Positions 62,501 through 64,000 of a stretch of DNA of 64,000 nucleotides are shown piece after piece. Numbering within the stretch: position 1 is the first letter of the stretch; every line of letters starts with the position of its first letter. The translations under genes and the position numbers were made by a program. The DNA is from Mycteria americana (Eukaryota; Chordata; Aves; Ciconiiformes; Ciconiidae): contig NC_134366.1 of NCBI RefSeq assembly GCF_035582795.1, positions 108,817,756-108,881,755 on the forward strand, read 5' to 3'. A model generated the notes under the pieces. That model saw only the letters and a program-made list of their open reading frames with translations, did no database searches and was not told the origin of the DNA.

Positions 62501-64000
62501 TTTACCGGCCTCTGTTGGAGGGAGAATTGGTGGTTGTAAAAGTAAAGGACAAAGTAATACTGGCCTGAGCACCAAGACTGGCCAAATTCCTCTCCTTTCC
62601 CCTCCTGCCTCCCAAAGCCCCTCACAGCACTGATAAAAGCTTTTCTCTCTCCAGTTGCGCTGCTGACCTGGAGGTTTTCGAGCCCGCAGCACCCGGGGTG
62701 CTGAGCTGTGTCTGCATACTGAAGGGCTGGGGCGTGAGAAACGTGCTCAGACCAGAGGGCAGCCGCAGCTGGCATGGGGCAAGGGGCACTAGGGGAACCG
62801 TATTTAAGAGGAAAATGCAACAGCAACCCTCTTTAGATATTCTCCATTCTGCCTCTGTTTCTCTTCCTCTGTTCAGTGGTCAAAGCGAACTGCCACATGC
62901 ACTGCAGTTACTTGTGCTGGCATTCGTCGTGATCCCAAGCAGAAAGTAACAGTGGCAAACCAGCACCTCTCTCCTCTCATCCCCCAAACCAATGTTTTAG
63001 GACTGTATCTGTGTGTTTAAAGTCCCATCCAGTCATTGCACATACATTTACAGACAGAGGCGTACTCTCTGTCTGTATGCAGTGAAAATCATATAAAAGC
63101 CTCTGAGGTACCAAGGACAGAAAAGAGACAGAGGCCCGTGACTGAGTCCCCAGCTTCATTCACAAGTGTCTTCACCTTGTCTCTCCAAATCCTTTCTTAC
63201 TGCCATTGGCAAGATCCTTTGCGGTGGCACCTTTATTCCTCAAACAAGCAGCAAAAATTCTTTGTGATCCCTGCTGCACACAATGATGTGAAATAAATGC
63301 ACATCTGTGACCCTGCCATCCTTCTTTTGGAGAAATGGTGCCACTGGCTGCTTCATCAGCTCCTGGGGAGCATTGCAGAGGTAGCACGGATCATGCCAGA
63401 GCATGTTGGTGATGCACAAACAGGTCCTGGCATTGCTCAGTGTCACCACCCCTAGGTTCTCGGGCTATTGCGATGGGGATCATGCATTAGAGACCTGGGA
63501 TACCTTCACCAGAGTAGCTGATTTAATTTGAAAGGAGGTAGGATTCAAATGCACGTCCCCAGAGGGAAATCATCACCTTGCCTGGATCTGCCAGGGCAAG
63601 CTGAAAAACCCCATCAGTATTATTAAAGCCTACCTTGCCAGGTCATTCAGGTCCAGCCGCCCGTCTTTGTTTTTGTCAAAGATTTTCATCTGAAAATCAA
63701 GAAGACAGAGATAAAATAGATAGGCCATGAGAAGAACACACATACAAAAAAGCCAATATACCTTTTGCTCTGCCCTGTGCCCTCCCCTCTGGTTGCTCGG
63801 GGTGCTTGCCCCAGCCCCAGGCAGCATGGCATCCTCTGCTAGCACCAAGTGCCAGGGTGGCACAAGAGCATAGCAAAACCCTCCTGCTTTCTGACAGCGA
63901 CAACCCAAGCAATCAAATACCAGCACCGCTCCCTTCCCGCCTTACACAGGGATAAAGACAGGTCTCCAGCAAACGTCTTAAGAAACTAAATACTGGCCTT
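59399..64000 (-). CDS. SCGN: SCGN (secretagogin), C-terminal part: last five coding exons, spliced; 5' exons lie beyond the right edge
   Basis: Secretagogin is a cytosolic calcium sensor with six EF-hands, prominent in neuroendocrine cells and some neurons. Five minus-strand exons (63634-63689, 62045-62090, 61868-61927, 60901-60969, 59399-59527) join in frame into 119 residues corresponding to about residues 158-276 of the 276-residue human protein. EF4 has the loop [14 protein letters not shown]5 [12 protein letters not shown] and EF6 [12 protein letters not shown]. The tail [12 protein letters not shown] matches the family C-terminus (KINP in human). All junctions have AG acceptors and GT donors. 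No premature stop or frameshift is seen. The preceding exon, expected to end near EEYTGTM, is not found between 63690 and 64000. Calbindin and calretinin are excluded by the C-terminal sequence. Identification is by remembered homology. Confidence 0.95.
59528..60900 (-). other. SCGN last intron (1373 bp)
   Basis: Bounded by GTAGCT and TTTGTCTGCAG. No named repeat or nested gene is recognised; frames inside are short. Confidence 0.85.
60901..60969 (-). CDS. SCGN: SCGN coding exon: EF-hand 5 loop and exiting helix
   Basis: 69 nt, phase 0 at both ends, from [13 protein letters not shown] to KDMMELVK. The acceptor is CATCTTTCAG. The donor AAG|GTAGCT is weak, but the junction gives the family-consistent ...MELVK-PSISG... 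(Q for K in human). Confidence 0.93.
60970..61867 (-). other. SCGN intron (898 bp) carrying a CR1 insertion
   Basis: Bounded by GTGAGT and CATCTTTCAG. The CR1 fragment at about 61071-61350 occupies roughly a third of it. Confidence 0.9.
61071..61350 (-). mobile_element. CR1 LINE, 3'-end fragment (5'-truncated)
   Basis: The plus strand reads ATCATAGAATGGTTTGGGTT and then GGAAGGGACCTTGGAGATCA, the reverse complement of the avian CR1 3' end (TGATCTCCAAGGTCCCTTCC...AACCATTCTATGAT). The element then continues with AGGTTGCTCAAAGCCCCGTC and GGGCAGCCTGTTCCAATGCC blocks. The 3' terminus is at about 61071-61090 with a short ATTTTATGAT tail. It is oriented with SCGN. The left edge at 61350 is approximate. 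Good preservation suggests a fairly recent avian subfamily. Confidence 0.93.
61868..61927 (-). CDS. SCGN: SCGN coding exon: entering helix of EF-hand 5
   Basis: 60 nt, phase 0 at both ends, encoding [20 protein letters not shown]. The acceptor CCACATATAG follows a pyrimidine-rich stretch and the donor is GTGAGT. It is separated from the preceding exon by only 117 bp (61928-62044). The EF5 loop is split across this exon and the next. Confidence 0.93.
61928..62044 (-). other. SCGN short intron (117 bp)
   Basis: GTAAGT donor and a pyrimidine-rich acceptor ending CCACATATAG. Confidence 0.9.
62045..62090 (-). CDS. SCGN: SCGN coding exon: linker after EF-hand 4
   Basis: 46 nt: the first base completes the split Arg codon, then [15 protein letters not shown]. 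The acceptor is CATTCAG and the donor GTAAGT is perfect consensus. It is the exiting helix of EF4 and the linker to EF5. Confidence 0.93.
62091..63633 (-). other. SCGN intron (1543 bp)
   Basis: Bounded by GTAGGC and CATTCAG. It contains the tandem repeat at 62331-62411; otherwise no named repeat or nested gene is recognised. Confidence 0.85.
62331..62411. repeat. Minisatellite-like 33-bp tandem repeat with internal palindrome
   Basis: ATTGAATCCCAGAGC occurs three times (62331-62345, 62346-62360, 62379-62393). The last two begin 33-bp units (62346-62378 and 62379-62411). Within the unit, GAATCCCAG (62349-62357) and CTGGGATTC (62365-62373) are perfect inverted repeats. Confidence 0.85.
63634..63689 (-). 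CDS. SCGN: SCGN coding exon: EF-hand 4 loop
   Basis: 56 nt encoding [18 protein letters not shown] plus two bases of an Arg codon. The acceptor is TTGATTTTCAG and the donor AAG|GTAGGC, so the downstream intron is phase 2. The loop [12 protein letters not shown] has D at positions 1, 5 and 12 and G at position 6. Position 12 is D rather than the usual E, as I recall also for the human protein. Confidence 0.93.
63690..64000 (-). other. SCGN intron, partial at the right edge
   Basis: Upstream of the EF-hand 4 exon. No coding exon matching the expected EF3-EF4 linker is seen before the window ends. Confidence 0.8.

Noticed and set aside
1-64000. Prokaryotic-type systems, CRISPR arrays, endogenous viral genes
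   Set aside because: Searched by eye on both strands; no spaced repeats, no gag/pol/env-like frames and no clustered bacterial-type genes were seen.

Overview
The window is vertebrate nuclear DNA, most likely from a bird. The base composition is mixed, there is one strong CpG island, coding exons are short with GT/AG splice signals, and a well-preserved CR1 LINE 3' end of the avian type sits at about 61.07-61.35 kb. I see no operons, CRISPR arrays, phage or bacterial genes, rRNA or convincing tRNA genes.

Two protein-coding genes are recognisable, both transcribed leftwards (minus strand) and both only partly in the window. At the left, the first coding exon of PARD6G (PAR-6 gamma, cell polarity adaptor) lies at 3953-4024 inside a CpG island of about 3.17-4.80 kb. 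Its intron 1 fills 1-3952 and continues off the left edge. At the right, the last five coding exons of SCGN (secretagogin, a six-EF-hand calcium sensor) lie between 59399 and 63689, with a candidate poly(A) signal at 58911-58916. The five exons join in frame into the C-terminal 119 residues, EF-hands 4 to 6. Upstream SCGN exons lie beyond the right edge.

The roughly 54 kb between them (4.8-58.9 kb) is intergenic: upstream of PARD6G and downstream of SCGN. I find no supportable protein-coding gene in it; the long open frames have no recognisable protein family. It holds an old L3/CR1-type LINE remnant (about 16.41-16.94 kb) with a decayed reverse-transcriptase ORF C-terminus, a MIR/CORE-SINE-like stretch (about 14.36 kb), a 100-bp palindromic MITE-like element (11936-12035), two copies of an unidentified 110-bp repeat (39.3 and 40.5 kb), a direct duplication at 6.1/6.4 kb, a pentanucleotide-derived tandem array at 27.2 kb, and several sharp hairpins (29.6, 55.3, 57.3 kb). 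Several AT-rich stretches with homeodomain-like TAAT motifs look like conserved non-coding elements, but that needs an alignment to test.

The two genes are not known to act together. Their adjacency is the main point of interest: in human, PARD6G is the distal gene of 18q and SCGN is on 6p22, so this interval should contain a mammal/bird synteny junction. I did not find evidence for a new multi-gene biological system; the most distinctive observations are structural (tandem hairpins and palindromes).
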